Assembly (NCBI GenBank): GCA_003170475.1
Contig: PMZI01000014.1
Coordinates: 89,546 to 153,545 of the forward strand
DNA length: 64,000 bases
DNA from: Ignavibacteriota bacterium
GTDB lineage: Bacteria; Bacteroidota; Ignavibacteria; UBA10030
Direction: 5' to 3'
Shown one piece after another: positions 40,210-52,400 of the stretch; the first letter of the stretch is position 1, and the number at the start of each line of letters is the position of its first letter. A program made the position numbers and the translations under genes. The notes beneath the pieces were generated by a model. It saw only the letters and a program-made list of their open reading frames with translations, did not search any database and was not told the origin of the DNA.

Positions 40210-40689
40210 TTATAGCTCTTTCGGTTTCTCTGTGATTTGAAGGCTGGCACCTTGTGGCAACGGCGGGACATCAATTCCTGCCTTCGGCAATGTTCCGGCA
40301 AGTTCCTGGCGCCAGTGAGCGACCTCCCCCGTGGGACTGTAGCAATAAATCATGTGCATCGGCGTATCGCCGGTATTGGTTAGCTGATGAAATATTCCAC
40401 TTGGAATGTACGCCGCCTGTCCGGCGGATATTGTTCGTCGCTCTTCACCAAGACACATTTCCCCAATTCCGTCGACGATGAAGTAGATCTCCTCCTGTTC
40501 CTGGTTATGCCAGGGCACTTGTCCACCTCGCGGTTCCAGAGTCACGTACCCCATGGCAAAGTTCTTCGCCTGGATGGGCGAAGCGCCTCCGATGAGATTC
40601 TGTGTTCGGCGCCGTGCAGGGTATACGCGACCTTCAATGCTCTTTAGGTCTGCGATGATCATCAAGTTCTTGACCTCTTTCTTCGGCAC
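40210..40689 (-). CDS. Cupin domain protein
   Basis: PRGGQVPWHNQEQEEIYFIVDGIGEMCLGEERRTISAGQAAYIPSGIFHQLTNTGDTPM; cupin motifs 1 and 2. Confidence 0.88.
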   Translation of the reverse strand: MPKKEVKNLMIIADLKSIEGRVYPARRRTQNLIGGASPIQAKNFAMGYVTLEPRGGQVPWHNQEQEEIYFIVDGIGEMCLGEERRTISAGQAAYIPSGIFHQLTNTGDTPMHMIYCYSPTGEVAHWRQELAGTLPKAGIDVPPLPQGASLQITEKPKEL

Positions 40690-40891
40690 GGATTTTCCCG
40701 CGCTGACGAAGGTTCATTCGAGGAATCAGTGAGGTGAGGGATAGTCTAACGGAACGTTAAGAATTATGGAGAAACTACAGCAGATTGTGATAAAAGGCAA
40801 CTGAGAGAAGACAAACCTCGCGGAAGCCTGGATTTCCGCATAAGAAATCGTGTTTTATACGTGAAATTCCCACTCTCCGTCTCTATTCTCG

Positions 40892-41926
40892 TTACAACTT
40901 CCGTCCTTCGAGCGCAACAAGCTTTCTCACCCAGTCCATCATTTCCCCGAATTGCTCCGGGAGCAGCGATTGTGCACCGTCAGAGAATGCCTCTTCAGGA
41001 TTTGGGTGGACCTCCACGATCAATCCATCTGCACCGACGGCGACGGCAGCCTTCGCAATTGGAGTCACGAGACTTCGGACACCCGTTCCGTGGCTGGGAT
41101 CGACGATAACTGGCAGGTGACTCATCTCCTTCAACGCAGGGACCGCCGACAGGTCGCATGTATTGCGAGTGTAGTCTTCAAACGTTCGGATTCCTCGCTC
41201 ACACAGCATCACTTCGTAGTTTCCCTGGGAGAGAATGTACTCTGCTGACATCAAGAGCTCTTTCAACGTGCTCGACATGCCTCGCTTCAGCATCACTGGT
41301 CGGCGTGATTTGCCCACCTCTTTTAGCAATGCAAAGTTCTGCATATTGCGGGCTCCGATCTGCAGAATATCGGCATAGTCAGCTACCATCGAAACATCGC
41401 CCGGAGCGATAACCTCCGTGATGACTTTCAGTCCTGTTTTGTCACGCGCCTCAGCAAGCAGTTTCAGGCCTTCCTCTTCCAGCCCCTGAAAACTATAGGG
41501 GGATGTCCTTGGCTTGAATGCCCCCCCACGCAGAATCTTGGCGCCCGCCGCTTTCACCAGTTCTGCCGAAAGAATGATTTGTTCCCTCGATTCTACTGAG
41601 CATGGACCGGCCATGACCACAAAATGGTTGTTTCCAACGATCATTGGCTCGCTTCCCGAGGCGCCCGGAAATGAGATCTGCGTTCGCGCATCCTTCCATT
41701 CCTTTCCGGCAAGCTTGAACGGCTTGAGGATCGGAAACACACTCTCGACACCATCCAACGAATCGAGCGCCTGCAGCCGTGATTTTCCCCTTTCATCTCC
41801 AACACACGCGATGACCGTGCGCTGCTCTCCGAAAATCGGATGTACTTGATATCCAAGGTCTCGCACTCTTTCAAAGACATGATCGACCTGTTGCTGGTTT
41901 GCGCCTGCTTTCATTACGATGATCAT
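40892..41926 (-). CDS. aroF: 3-deoxy-7-phosphoheptulonate synthase (type I-beta with N-terminal ferredoxin-like domain)
   Basis: [55 protein letters not shown]. Confidence 0.95.
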   Translation of the reverse strand: MIIVMKAGANQQQVDHVFERVRDLGYQVHPIFGEQRTVIACVGDERGKSRLQALDSLDGVESVFPILKPFKLAGKEWKDARTQISFPGASGSEPMIVGNNHFVVMAGPCSVESREQIILSAELVKAAGAKILRGGAFKPRTSPYSFQGLEEEGLKLLAEARDKTGLKVITEVIAPGDVSMVADYADILQIGARNMQNFALLKEVGKSRRPVMLKRGMSSTLKELLMSAEYILSQGNYEVMLCERGIRTFEDYTRNTCDLSAVPALKEMSHLPVIVDPSHGTGVRSLVTPIAKAAVAVGADGLIVEVHPNPEEAFSDGAQSLLPEQFGEMMDWVRKLVALEGRKL

Positions 41927-42006
41927 TCAAACTCCACGCTGCACTCTATGAGAACTGACCCCAGACCTCCCGGAGGTTGCCGTCTGTTGCCCATGAATTC
42001 CTTCTG

Positions 42007-43065
42007 TTACTTTTTTGGGGCATTTTCTGGGCGAAGCGCGCGAACCTTCGCACCTGCTTGCCACATTTCAGAGTTTTTCCATTCATCCAGTTCCACCTGA
42101 AGCTTCTCCCGATAATCTGGAGCACCGCACGTGTCAAGAACCCGCCGGGTCTCGACACCCTGGAGTACGTCACGATAGAGCAGTTCGAACAATGGCTTGG
42201 TCGCTGCCTCAAATCGTTTCGACCAGTCGAGCGCACCGCGTTGAGCCGTGGTACTGCAGGCACCGAACATCCAGTCCATGCCGTGATTGCCAATGAGCGG
42301 ATAGAGGCTTTGCGTCGCCTCTTCCACCGTTTCATTGAACGCTTCGCTCGGTGAGTGTCCCATCGCTCTGAGTGTATCATATTGCGCTTTCATCAGGCCT
42401 GCGATAGCTCCCATCAGAACTCCACGCTCGCCAGCCAAGTCGCTGTACACTTCCTTCTCAAATGTTGTCGGGAACAGGTATCCGGAACCGATAGCGATTC
42501 CAAGTGCCAGTACGCGTTCCTTCGCCCGTCCCGTAGCATCCTGATGTACCGCATAGCTCGCATTGATGCCGCTCCCTGCGAGGAAGTTGGTCCGCACCGT
42601 TCTTCCCGAACCCTTTGGGGCGACGAGGATCACATCAACATCCAACGGTGGAACGACCCCGGTTTGTTCCTTGAAGACGATGGAAAATCCGTGGGAGAAG
42701 AACAGAGCCTGCCCTTTCTTCAAATTCCTTTTGATGATGGGCCACTGTTCCTTCTGGCCGGCGTCTGAGAGAAGATACTGTACCACCGTTGCCTTCCTGA
42801 CCGCCTCTTCAACGTCTGAGAAGAGGTTCTTTCCTTCAACCCATCCGTCGCGGACTGCATCATTCCATCCCCTTCCCCCCTTGCGCTGACCGACGATGAC
42901 GGCAATGCCGTTGTCTCGCATGTTCAGGGACTGACCATGCCCCTGAGGACCATACCCGATTACCGCGACGACTTCAGTTCGCAATTTCTCTCTGGCCATC
43001 GAAAGTGAAAATTCCTCGCGAGTAGTGATTTCTTCCGTAACACCGCCAAAATTGATGGAAGCCAT
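42007..43065 (-). CDS. ilvC: Ketol-acid reductoisomerase
   Basis: VVAVIGYGPQGHGQSLNMRDNGIAVIVGQRKG; SDLAGERGVLMGAIAGLMKAQYDTL; AFNETVEEATQSLYPLI. Confidence 0.95.
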   Translation of the reverse strand: MASINFGGVTEEITTREEFSLSMAREKLRTEVVAVIGYGPQGHGQSLNMRDNGIAVIVGQRKGGRGWNDAVRDGWVEGKNLFSDVEEAVRKATVVQYLLSDAGQKEQWPIIKRNLKKGQALFFSHGFSIVFKEQTGVVPPLDVDVILVAPKGSGRTVRTNFLAGSGINASYAVHQDATGRAKERVLALGIAIGSGYLFPTTFEKEVYSDLAGERGVLMGAIAGLMKAQYDTLRAMGHSPSEAFNETVEEATQSLYPLIGNHGMDWMFGACSTTAQRGALDWSKRFEAATKPLFELLYRDVLQGVETRRVLDTCGAPDYREKLQVELDEWKNSEMWQAGAKVRALRPENAPKK

Positions 43066-43155
43066 ATGATCTATTTCTCCTTGTTATACTTAATGTACAC
43101 AATCGTGGTTTCTAATTCATTGAGGGGGAGCTGACAGTTTCCGAATCATCGACGC

Positions 43156-44226
43156 CTACACCTTTGCCGAAAGTCTGTCAATGATCGCATCTGTCATCTC
43201 AAGTGTTGTCAACTTCCCGGCGAGGTCGGCAGTCCTGCATCCATCTGTGACAGCCCGATCCGTTGCTGTTTCGATTGCCAGCGCTTCTTGCTCAAGTCCA
43301 AGGCTGTACCGCAACAACATCGCGGCGCTCAGAATAGAACCGACAGGGTTGGCGATCCCTCTTCCGGCGATGTCGGGGGCGGACCCATGAATCGGCTCAT
43401 AGAGGCCGGGACCCTTTTCGCCAAGCGATGCCGAGGGGAGCATACCCATCGATCCAGCAAGGACAGATGCTTCGTCTGTGAGGATGTCCCCGAAAGTGTT
43501 TTCCGTGACAATAACGTCGAACATGGCCGGGGAGGTAATGAGCCGCATCGCAGCCGTATCGACCAGCATATGTTCAATGGCGACCCCGGGATTCCGCACA
43601 GCGATTTCCGATGCAATCTGGCGCCAAAGGCGCGAGGTTTCCAGGACATTTGCTTTGTCGACCGAACTCACCTTCTTTCTCCGTGACTTCGCAAGCCGAA
43701 AAGCCAGTTCGACAATGCGAACAATCTCGTAGTCATGATACACCATAGAGTCAACCGCGCGCTCCCCCGATTGATCCCTGGTGCGACCTTTCGGTTCTCC
43801 AAAATAGAGTCCCCCGGTAAGTTCTCGGACCACGATCATATCGACTCCTGCGAGTCGGTCCGGCTTGACCGGTGACGAATCGAGGAGAGCTGGATGCGAG
43901 CGAACGGGTCGCAAGTTCGCATACAATCCCAGTCCCTTCCGAATTGCCAGCAGTCCTTGTTCAGGGCGTACGGGAGCGTTCGGATTGTCCCACTTGGGTC
44001 CTCCGACTGCTCCGAGGAGCACTGCATCTGATGCCAGGCATGCCTGCAACGTCTCCTCTGTAAGCGCGGCGCCGTGTTTTTCGATCGAGCAACCTCCTAT
44101 CGGATGCTCGGTGAAAGTGAATTGGTGCCCGCCCCTTTTCGCAATACTCTGCAGCACGCGCACCGCGGATGAGGTTACTTCGGGTCCGATTCCGTCTCCG
44201 GGAAGTACTACAAGATTCGCTTTCAC
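43156..44226 (-). CDS. leuB: 3-isopropylmalate dehydrogenase
   Basis: LVVLPGDGIGPEVTSSAVRVL; LLGAVGGPKWDNP; VTENTFGDILTDEASVLAGSMGMLPSASLG. Confidence 0.96.
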   Translation of the reverse strand: MKANLVVLPGDGIGPEVTSSAVRVLQSIAKRGGHQFTFTEHPIGGCSIEKHGAALTEETLQACLASDAVLLGAVGGPKWDNPNAPVRPEQGLLAIRKGLGLYANLRPVRSHPALLDSSPVKPDRLAGVDMIVVRELTGGLYFGEPKGRTRDQSGERAVDSMVYHDYEIVRIVELAFRLAKSRRKKVSSVDKANVLETSRLWRQIASEIAVRNPGVAIEHMLVDTAAMRLITSPAMFDVIVTENTFGDILTDEASVLAGSMGMLPSASLGEKGPGLYEPIHGSAPDIAGRGIANPVGSILSAAMLLRYSLGLEQEALAIETATDRAVTDGCRTADLAGKLTTLEMTDAIIDRLSAKV

Positions 44227-44254
44227 AATTCTCCCTTAGATTTCTAGTTCGAGC

Positions 44255-45808
44255 CTATGCCAGAAGCAGTCCATATTCAACACTGTCAGCGAGCGCCTGC
44301 CAGCTGGCTTCAATGATATTTGCGCTCGCTCCGACCGTACTCCAACGCTTGACGCCGTTTTGTGTATCGATAAGAACCCGCGTCACCGCAGCGGTCCCAT
44401 TTTCGCCGTCAAGAATCCTGACCTTGTAATCCGCAAGGTGAAAATCATTCAGCGATGGATACACGGGGGACAGTGCCTTGCGAATAGCAGCATCGAGAGC
44501 GTTCACGGGACCGCTCCCATCCGCCACGGTGTGAAGAATCTCCTTCCCCACTCTGACCTTGATGGAGGCCTCTGCAAACAATCCTCGTCCCTGGCGATGC
44601 TCCACATTCACCGCGAAATCGATCAATTCAAACGGCGCCCTATATTCCGGTTGCTGCCGTTTCAAAAGCATCGCCACCGATGCTTCCGCAGCTTCAAAGG
44701 AGAATCCTTTTGCCTCAAGAGTCTTGATCGTATTCAGGACTTCCGACACTCCTGATCCCGCGGGTGCGTCAAGACCATACTCTTCGGCCTTGCTTAAAAG
44801 ATTGCCACGTCCGGAGAGTTCGGAGACGACCACTCGAAGGTGGTTTCCCACGAGAGCCGGATCGATGTGCTGGTACGATTTCTCATTTCGCCTGATGGCT
44901 GCAACGTGAATTCCCCCTTTGTGCGCGAAAGCCGACTTCCCCACATATGCCAAATGTTCGTCCGGGGACAGGTTGGCGACTTCAGCGACGAAATGAGAGA
45001 GTTCCGTCAACTTCTGCAGATTCCCCTCGGGGAGACAGTGCATACCAAGTTTCAATTCGAGGTTGGCGACGATAGACACCAGGTTCGCATTTCCACATCG
45101 TTCACCGTACCCGTTTATCGTTCCCTGAACCTGGGCACATCCTTCCGTAATCGCTGCGAGCGAATTCGCCACGGCGCACTCCGCATCGTTGTGCGTGTGA
45201 ATTCCGAGTGGGGTCGACGTCTTGCTCTTCACCAAACGAACAACAGACGCGATATCCCATGGCATGGTCCCGCCGTTCGTGTCGCACAGAACTACTGTTT
45301 CCGCACCGCCCGCAGACGCCGCCTGAACGGTGGCAAGCGCGTAGTCCGCATCCAGACTGTACCCATCAAAGAAATGCTCTGCGTCATAGATGACCCTTCG
45401 CCCCGAAGAGACCAAGAATGCCACGCTTTCCTGGATGATCCGAAGATTCTCTTCTGGAGTTGTCTGGAGCACATCGGATACGTGCATCAACGAAGTTTTT
45501 CCGACGACCGTGCAGACGCTGGTTTCTGCGTCAAGCAGAGCACGGATGTTCGAGTCGGTCGACGGTTCTCCCCCAACTCTGCAAGTTGATCCAAAAGCTG
45601 TAATGACGGAATGGCGAAGGGGAATTTGGCGTACCCGGCGGAAGAATTCCGCATCCTTTGGATTCGATCCCGGCCATCCTCCCTCAAAGAAGTCTACTCC
45701 AATTTCGTCGAGCTTGCGGGCAATCGCAAGCTTGTCGTCACAGGAGAGAGAGATACCTTCACGCTGTGTCCCGTCTCGAAGTGTAGTGTCATAGATTTCG
45801 ATTTTCAT
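44255..45808 (-). CDS. cimA: (R)-citramalate synthase
   Basis: MKIEIYDTTLRDGTQREGISLSCDDKLAIARKLDEIGVDFFEGGWPGSNPKDAEFF; CimA-type signature, second DRE-TIM synthase distinct from leuA in the same operon. Confidence 0.93.
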   Translation of the reverse strand: MKIEIYDTTLRDGTQREGISLSCDDKLAIARKLDEIGVDFFEGGWPGSNPKDAEFFRRVRQIPLRHSVITAFGSTCRVGGEPSTDSNIRALLDAETSVCTVVGKTSLMHVSDVLQTTPEENLRIIQESVAFLVSSGRRVIYDAEHFFDGYSLDADYALATVQAASAGGAETVVLCDTNGGTMPWDIASVVRLVKSKTSTPLGIHTHNDAECAVANSLAAITEGCAQVQGTINGYGERCGNANLVSIVANLELKLGMHCLPEGNLQKLTELSHFVAEVANLSPDEHLAYVGKSAFAHKGGIHVAAIRRNEKSYQHIDPALVGNHLRVVVSELSGRGNLLSKAEEYGLDAPAGSGVSEVLNTIKTLEAKGFSFEAAEASVAMLLKRQQPEYRAPFELIDFAVNVEHRQGRGLFAEASIKVRVGKEILHTVADGSGPVNALDAAIRKALSPVYPSLNDFHLADYKVRILDGENGTAAVTRVLIDTQNGVKRWSTVGASANIIEASWQALADSVEYGLLLA

Positions 45809-45820
45809 TGTCCACCCGTC

Positions 45821-46411
45821 CTATTGCCTCGACTCATACGCTGTGATTTGTTTTTCAAATCGCAGCAGGTACCCCAACTCATCCGTGCCCTCCAGAAGGC
45901 AGGTCTTGGAGAAACTGTCGATGGGAAATTCTCTCACACCACCTCCTGGCAGAAGAATAGATTGTGTCTTGAGGTCGATTGTAAATTCGGCCGTGGGATG
46001 AGCTGCAAGGAGATCACACAATTCCCGGTGAACGTCCTTCCCCACCACCACCGGAAGAACCCCGTTCTTCAGGGCATTGTTCTTGAAAATATCAGCGAAC
46101 GAAGTGCTTATGACGGCCCGAATACCCTGGCCTTTGAGCGCCCATGGAGCGTGTTCCCGAGATGACCCGCAGCCGAAGTTGTTTCCGGCGAGCAGAATCG
46201 CGGCGCCTTGGTATTCCGGGAGATTCAGTACGAAGTCCTTCTTTGGAGATCCATCCGCATGGTACCTCCAGTCGGAAAACAGGTTCGCACCGAGTCCAGA
46301 TTTGTCGGTGACCTTGAGGAAGCGCGCCGGGATAATCTGGTCGGTGTCTATGTCATCGGCGAGCAAAGGTGCCACCCGTGATGAAAAGGAGGGAAAATGG
46401 TTCATCGTCAT
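45821..46411 (-). CDS. leuD: 3-isopropylmalate dehydratase small subunit
   Basis: DDIDTDQIIPARFLK; GNNFGCGSSREHAPWALKGQGIRAVIS. Confidence 0.96.
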   Translation of the reverse strand: MTMNHFPSFSSRVAPLLADDIDTDQIIPARFLKVTDKSGLGANLFSDWRYHADGSPKKDFVLNLPEYQGAAILLAGNNFGCGSSREHAPWALKGQGIRAVISTSFADIFKNNALKNGVLPVVVGKDVHRELCDLLAAHPTAEFTIDLKTQSILLPGGGVREFPIDSFSKTCLLEGTDELGYLLRFEKQITAYESRQ

Positions 46412-46417
46412 TACCGA

Positions 46418-47836
46418 TTAGTGAGAGATCATCGTTCGCACATCAGTTATCGCTCCGGCAACGGCAGCAGCAGCGGCTGTCAGCGGAGAAGCCAGAAACG
46501 TTCGTCCGCCTTTTCCCTGGCGTCCTTCGAAATTCCGATTACTCGTTGAGACGGCATATTGGCCGGGTTCAAGCTGGTCTCCGTTCATAGCAATGCACAT
46601 CGAGCATCCTGATTCGCGCCATTCGGCTCCTGCCTGTTTGAAAACCTTGTCAATACCTTCGGATTCAGCCTGGAGCTTGACTGCCTGAGATCCCGGTACT
46701 ACGAGCGCCCGGACATTCGGTGCAACGCGCCTTCCCTTCATAATAGCTGCAGCCTGTCTCAGGTCCGATATTCGCGAATTGGTGCAACTGCCAATGAAGA
46801 CAACGTCAACAACCTTCCCGAGGAGAGGCTGGCCGGGTTCAAGCCCCATGTACTTCAGCGATTTTTCCAGCGCCGCCCGTTCAGATGCATCTGCGACATC
46901 TGACGGATCCGGGATTGACTCCGTCACTGACATACCCATCCCCGGATTTGTTCCGTACGTAATCATCGGACCCAGTGTGCCCGCGTCGATCGTGAGGCTC
47001 TTATCATAGCGCGCCCCTTCATCTGTCGGCAACTGACGCCATTGCGACAATCGCTTATCCCATTCTTGACCCTTTGGCGCGAATTCTCTCTCAGACAGAT
47101 ATTGAAATGTGATTTCGTCCGGTGCGATCATGCCCGCTCTTGCCCCGCCTTCGATCGACATGTTGCAGATGGTCATCCGCTCCTCCATCGTGAGCGCCCG
47201 AATCGCGCTTCCTGTGTATTCAAAGACGTGACCAGTCCCGCCTCCGATACCGATTCTTGCAAGGAGAGCGAGAATGACATCTTTTGCTGTCACTCCATCA
47301 ACCAGTTTACCTTCGACTCTGACTTCATAGGTGTTTGGCTTTCGCTGAAGCAGGCATTGGGAAGCGAGGACGTGTTCGACCTCACTCGTGCCGATACCGA
47401 AGGCCAGCGCCCCAAAGGCACCGTGCGTTGCCGTATGGCTGTCACCACAGACGATCGTCATTCCCGGCTGGGTCAACCCAAGTTCCGGACTGATGACATG
47501 AACAATTCCGCGCTGCGGACTCTTCATCCCGCAAAGCCGGATTCCGAACTCCCTGCAGTTCACCTCCATTTGCTCGATCTGCTTCCCAGCAACGAGATCG
47601 ACCATGGGTAACGACGGATCAGATGTCGGCACGCTGTGATCTATGGTCGCAAATGACTTGTCCTGACGTCGCACCTTCAGTTTGCGCTCCCGGAGTCCGG
47701 AAAATGCTTGAGGTGACGTCACTTCATGCAGGAGGTGCAGGTCGATGTACAACACGGCTGGAGATCCAGATTCCTGTGCAACGACGTGTGAATTCCAGAC
47801 TTTATCGAACAATGTGAGCGGCGTAGTCTTTGTCAT
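46418..47836 (-). CDS. leuC: 3-isopropylmalate dehydratase large subunit
   Basis: [55 protein letters not shown]. Confidence 0.97.
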   Translation of the reverse strand: MTKTTPLTLFDKVWNSHVVAQESGSPAVLYIDLHLLHEVTSPQAFSGLRERKLKVRRQDKSFATIDHSVPTSDPSLPMVDLVAGKQIEQMEVNCREFGIRLCGMKSPQRGIVHVISPELGLTQPGMTIVCGDSHTATHGAFGALAFGIGTSEVEHVLASQCLLQRKPNTYEVRVEGKLVDGVTAKDVILALLARIGIGGGTGHVFEYTGSAIRALTMEERMTICNMSIEGGARAGMIAPDEITFQYLSEREFAPKGQEWDKRLSQWRQLPTDEGARYDKSLTIDAGTLGPMITYGTNPGMGMSVTESIPDPSDVADASERAALEKSLKYMGLEPGQPLLGKVVDVVFIGSCTNSRISDLRQAAAIMKGRRVAPNVRALVVPGSQAVKLQAESEGIDKVFKQAGAEWRESGCSMCIAMNGDQLEPGQYAVSTSNRNFEGRQGKGGRTFLASPLTAAAAAVAGAITDVRTMISH

Positions 47837-47881
47837 TTGTCTTCTTTGCGATATTCAATCGATGAATTCAGTCGCCTGCTT

Positions 47882-49453
47882 TTACACGGCGACCGCTTTC
47901 TCCTTTGCTCCGTTTTGCTGCACATCACGACGTTTCTTCGCGCTCATTGCACGATTCAGAGCCTCGAGATAGGCCTTCGCACTTCCGGTGATGACGTCGG
48001 TGCTCACCGCGCGACCATTGAACATCACCCCATCGAAATCAACACGAACAAAGACCTCGCCGATGGCATCGTGTCCAAATGTGACAGATTTGATCGAATA
48101 CTCCGTTAGTTTCCCGATTTCTCCGGTAATTCGTTCGATCGCTTTGTAGGCGGCGTCGACAGGGCCATCCCCTGTTGCGGAGTCAACGAAGCGTTCATCG
48201 CGTAGTCGCAACTCAATGGTCGCCGTGGGTCGCAGGTTCGTGCCGCTGAAGATCTGCAGGTTCTCAAGGTGGTAGAATTCATCAGCGGAACTCTCACGGT
48301 CTTCAACAATCGCTATCAAATCTTCATCGAAGATGTCCTTCTTCTGATCAGCAATCGTGCAAAAAGTCTGATAGGCTTGTTCCAGTTCCTGATCGGAGAG
48401 TTCATATCCGAGTTCTGCGTATCGCTGCTTCAAAGCGTGGCGACCCGAGTGCTTTCCAAGTACGAGCGTACTGTGCTTGATGCCGACGGACTGCGGAGTC
48501 ATAATCTCATAGGTGATCCGACTCTTTAACATTCCATCCTGATGAATTCCAGCTTCATGCGCGAAAGCGTTCGCGCCGACGATCGCCTTATTTCGCTGCA
48601 CCATCATGCCGGTCAACGTCGTAAGGAGTTTGCTGGATTTGTAGATCTCTTCGGTGTTGACATTGGTATCAAGCCCAAGCGTTTCTTTGCGGGTCCTGAT
48701 CGCCATGACGATCTCTTCCAGAGCTGCATTGCCTGCACGCTCTCCGATGCCATTGATCGTGCATTCAATCTGCCTGGCTCCGTTGCGAATCGCGGCCAGG
48801 GAGTTTGCCACGGCCAGTCCGAAATCGTTGTGACAGTGAGAACTGAAGACAATGTTCTTCGCATGAGGAACGCGTTCTCGCACGATCCGGAACATGGCGC
48901 CATATTCTTCCGGAATCGCATAGCCGACGGTATCAGGCAGGTTGATGATGGTCGCACCCGCTGCAATCGCCGCACCAACGATCTCACAGAGATATTCTAT
49001 ATTGCTGCGCGAAGCGTCTTCGCAGGAGAACTCCACCTCATTGCAGAGCGATTTGGCATGTTGAATCGCCCCGACAGCGTCATCCAAGGCTTGCTGGCGG
49101 GTCTTCTTGAGCTTATGAGCCAGATGGATGTCTGACGTCGCAATGAACGTGTGGATACGGGGCTTCTTCGCATATTGAATCGCCTCCCAAGCCCGGTCGA
49201 TGTCTCGTTTCACCGTCCGGCAGAGGGCGGCAACCGTGCAGTACTCGAGGGTTCGGGCGATCAAATGGACGGCCTCAAAGTCACCGACAGAGGCAATCGG
49301 AAATCCCGCCTCGATCACATCTACCCGGAGCAACTCAAGTTGACGAGCCATGCGCACTTTTTCTTCCAGGTTCAGGCTGCAACCCGGTGATTGCTCGCCA
49401 TCGCGCAATGTCGTATCAAATACAGCGATCCGCTCTTCCATAGCCTTTGTCAT
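47882..49453 (-). CDS. leuA: 2-isopropylmalate synthase
   Basis: [48 protein letters not shown]-terminal allosteric domain. Confidence 0.97.
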   Translation of the reverse strand: MTKAMEERIAVFDTTLRDGEQSPGCSLNLEEKVRMARQLELLRVDVIEAGFPIASVGDFEAVHLIARTLEYCTVAALCRTVKRDIDRAWEAIQYAKKPRIHTFIATSDIHLAHKLKKTRQQALDDAVGAIQHAKSLCNEVEFSCEDASRSNIEYLCEIVGAAIAAGATIINLPDTVGYAIPEEYGAMFRIVRERVPHAKNIVFSSHCHNDFGLAVANSLAAIRNGARQIECTINGIGERAGNAALEEIVMAIRTRKETLGLDTNVNTEEIYKSSKLLTTLTGMMVQRNKAIVGANAFAHEAGIHQDGMLKSRITYEIMTPQSVGIKHSTLVLGKHSGRHALKQRYAELGYELSDQELEQAYQTFCTIADQKKDIFDEDLIAIVEDRESSADEFYHLENLQIFSGTNLRPTATIELRLRDERFVDSATGDGPVDAAYKAIERITGEIGKLTEYSIKSVTFGHDAIGEVFVRVDFDGVMFNGRAVSTDVITGSAKAYLEALNRAMSAKKRRDVQQNGAKEKAVAV

Positions 49454-49489
49454 TCCTTTAATGATGAGTTAGAGAGAACAATTCCGATT

Positions 49490-52400
49490 TCAAGATCGTA
49501 CTCCGACAGCCGACCCGACCACCACACCTGGTGGAGATAATGAAAGGTTTTGAAGTTTTGGGACGACTTTCCAAAACATAGGCTGATATTCTGTCCAATT
49601 CAGCAAGATCTTCTGAGCGCGCTCGCTCGAGGTGCTTTCGACATACTGATAGATGATTGATTGGAGCACGCGGACGTCTTCGCCGTCAACGAGACGATCG
49701 TACTGAACAAGCTCTGTATTGCACCGCCTGGAAAAATCGCCAAGGAAGTCCAGAACATATGCCCTTCCACCTGTCATCCCTGCTCCAAAGTTTCTGCCGA
49801 CGGTGCCGAGAACAACCACAGTTCCATTCGTCATGTACTCGCAGCCATGATCACCAACTCCCTCGACGACCGCCAGAGCCCCGCTGTTGCGAACGGCGAA
49901 CCGCTCTCCCGCCCGACCGCAAGCATAGAGTGTTCCCCCCGTCGCACCATAGAGCACCGTGTTTCCCACAACAACATCGTAGGTAGAATCGGCTCGTTGA
50001 CGCAGAGGCATGACGACAATCTCACCACCACTCATCCCCTTGCCGACATAATCGTTGGCTTCACCTGTAAGAATAAGCCTTACCCCACGAACGAGGAACG
50101 CACCAAAGCTCTGCCCGGCGCTGCCCGCAAACCGCAACTCAATCGTGTTGGGAGGCAGACCGAGATCACCATAGAGATATGCGATTTCGCCCGAGAGTTT
50201 CGTTCCAATGGAGCGATGGATATTGCGAATTCGATAACTTCGCACGAGCGGTGTTTTGTCCCGAAGCGCGTCTTTCACATCCTGGAGAATGGTGTCATCT
50301 AATGGCTTGTCAGGTTTGTCATTTCGATACCAGACTCGAAGACGCTGGTCTCTCTCATAATCGCGCCGAGCGAGCACGCGGCTCAGATCGACGGTATTCG
50401 CCTTGGAGTGATCCGTAATCGCCCGCTGCTTCAAGAGATCGGTCCGCCCTACGATTTCATTCAAAGAACGGAATCCCAACTCAGCAAGAATCGCTCTCAC
50501 GTCCTCGGCGACGGCATCCAGATAACGAATCAACATTTCAGGCTTTCCCCCGAATCGGGCTCGCAGTTTTTCATCCTGTGTCGCGATGCCAACGGGGCAT
50601 GTATTGAGATGACATTGGCGAACGTAGCGACAGCCGAGCGCAATCAGAGCAGCAGTTCCAAAATTGAATTCTTCCGCGCCAAGCATGGCAGCGATGACAA
50701 TGTCCCGACCCGTCTTCAATCCTCCATCAACCCGAATGGTCACCCTTTCCCTCAACCCGTTCATCACGAGCACTTGCTGCGCCTCTGCCAGTCCCAGCTC
50801 CCACGGACCACCGACGTTCTTGATCGAACTCAGAGGTGAAGCTCCGGTCCCTCCCTCATGTCCACTGATCAGAATGACATCAGCGTATGCCTTCGCGACT
50901 CCGGCGGCGATCGTGCCCACTCCCGCCTCCGACACGAGCTTGACACAGACTCGTGCCCGGGGATTTGCCTGCTTCAAATCGTAGATGAGTTGGGCCAGAT
51001 CTTCAATGCTGTAGATATCGTGATGCGGCGGAGGTGAAATCAATGCTATGCCGGGAACCGCTTTCCGCAATCGGGCGATCAACGGGGAAACCTTATTGGC
51101 CGGAATTTGTCCGCCTTCACCAGGTTTTGAGCCCTGCGCCATCTTTATTTCGAGTTCCTTGGCACTCGCCAGATACTCAGCCGTCACGCCAAATCGCGCG
51201 GAGGCGACTTGCTTGATGGCGCTGTTCGACGAATCACCATTGGGCTGGACACGAAAACGTTTGGGATCTTCACCCCCTTCACCGCTATTGCTCTTGCCTC
51301 CAATCCGATTCATTGCAATGGCAATCGTTTCGTGAGCTTCGGGCGACAGAGAGCCGAGCGACATTGCTGCAGTTGTGAATCGCTTCCGGATTTCCTCAAT
51401 CGGTTCCACGTCCGCCATGGGAATCGCAGAATTCATTTTCTTAAACTCAATCAAGTCCTTGATTCCGATTGGACTCGTATCTCCCAGGGCTTTCTTGAGA
51501 TGATCGAATTCCTCCTGAGCTCCTTTTGCTGAGAGGTTCTGCATCGCTCGTAGGGCTTCAGGAGACCAAGCATGACGCTCACCATGCTTGCGAAAACGAT
51601 ACTGACCGTCGTCGCGAAGTTCCGGCTTCTCCGACTGAAAGGCACGAGTATGACGTTCGAGGGCTTCCCGCGCAATTTCACGCAACCGCAGGCCTCCGAT
51701 GCGCGTCGGAGTCCCAGTGAAATACTTCTCAACGACTTCCTCTGCGATGCCGATCGCCTCAAAAATCTGCGCACCGCGGTATGAGCCGAGCAACGAGATG
51801 CCCATTTTCGACATGACCTTGAGAAGCCCTTCATCGATGGCCGTGCAGAAGTTCGCGCAGGCCTGGTCAAAGGAAAGATCGGAACCTGTTTCATGAGCAA
51901 CCAGTGAGCGAATGCTTTCAAATGCGAGATATGGGTTCACCGCATTCGCCCCGTATCCAAGAAGCGTCGCAAAATGATGCACGTCGCGTGGTTCGCCAGT
52001 TTCTGCTACGACACTGAGCTTGAGACGTTTGTTGCGTCGCAACAGATGATTGTGCACTGCTCCAACGGCCAGAAGAATTGGCATTGGCGCATGTGCAGCA
52101 TCCACGCCGCGATCGCTCAAGATGATGAGAAACTTACCCTCATCAGCCGATCTTTCAGCCGCTGAGCACAAGTCATCCAGTGCGCGGTGCATCCCATCTT
52201 CTCCCTCAGAAGAGCGGAACAGCACACTCAGAGTCGCACTTTGATACCCTGGATCTTCGAGAGAGCGCAATCGCTCCAACTCGGCATTGAAGAGCATCGG
52301 GCTCTCGAGTTCCACTTGCCGGGAGTGTTCCTCAGTTTCTCCGAACCAGTTGCGCCGAGGGCCAAGTTTCGTCGTTAAGGACATCATCAGGCGTTCACGG

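Noticed and set aside
40820-40839. GCGGAA...TTCCGC hairpin after aroF
   Set aside because: Only a 6-bp stem with no T-run; too weak to call a terminator or operator.
44840-45589. 249-aa plus-strand ORF opposite cimA
   Set aside because: Antisense ORF fully inside a well-supported CDS, no recognisable domain.
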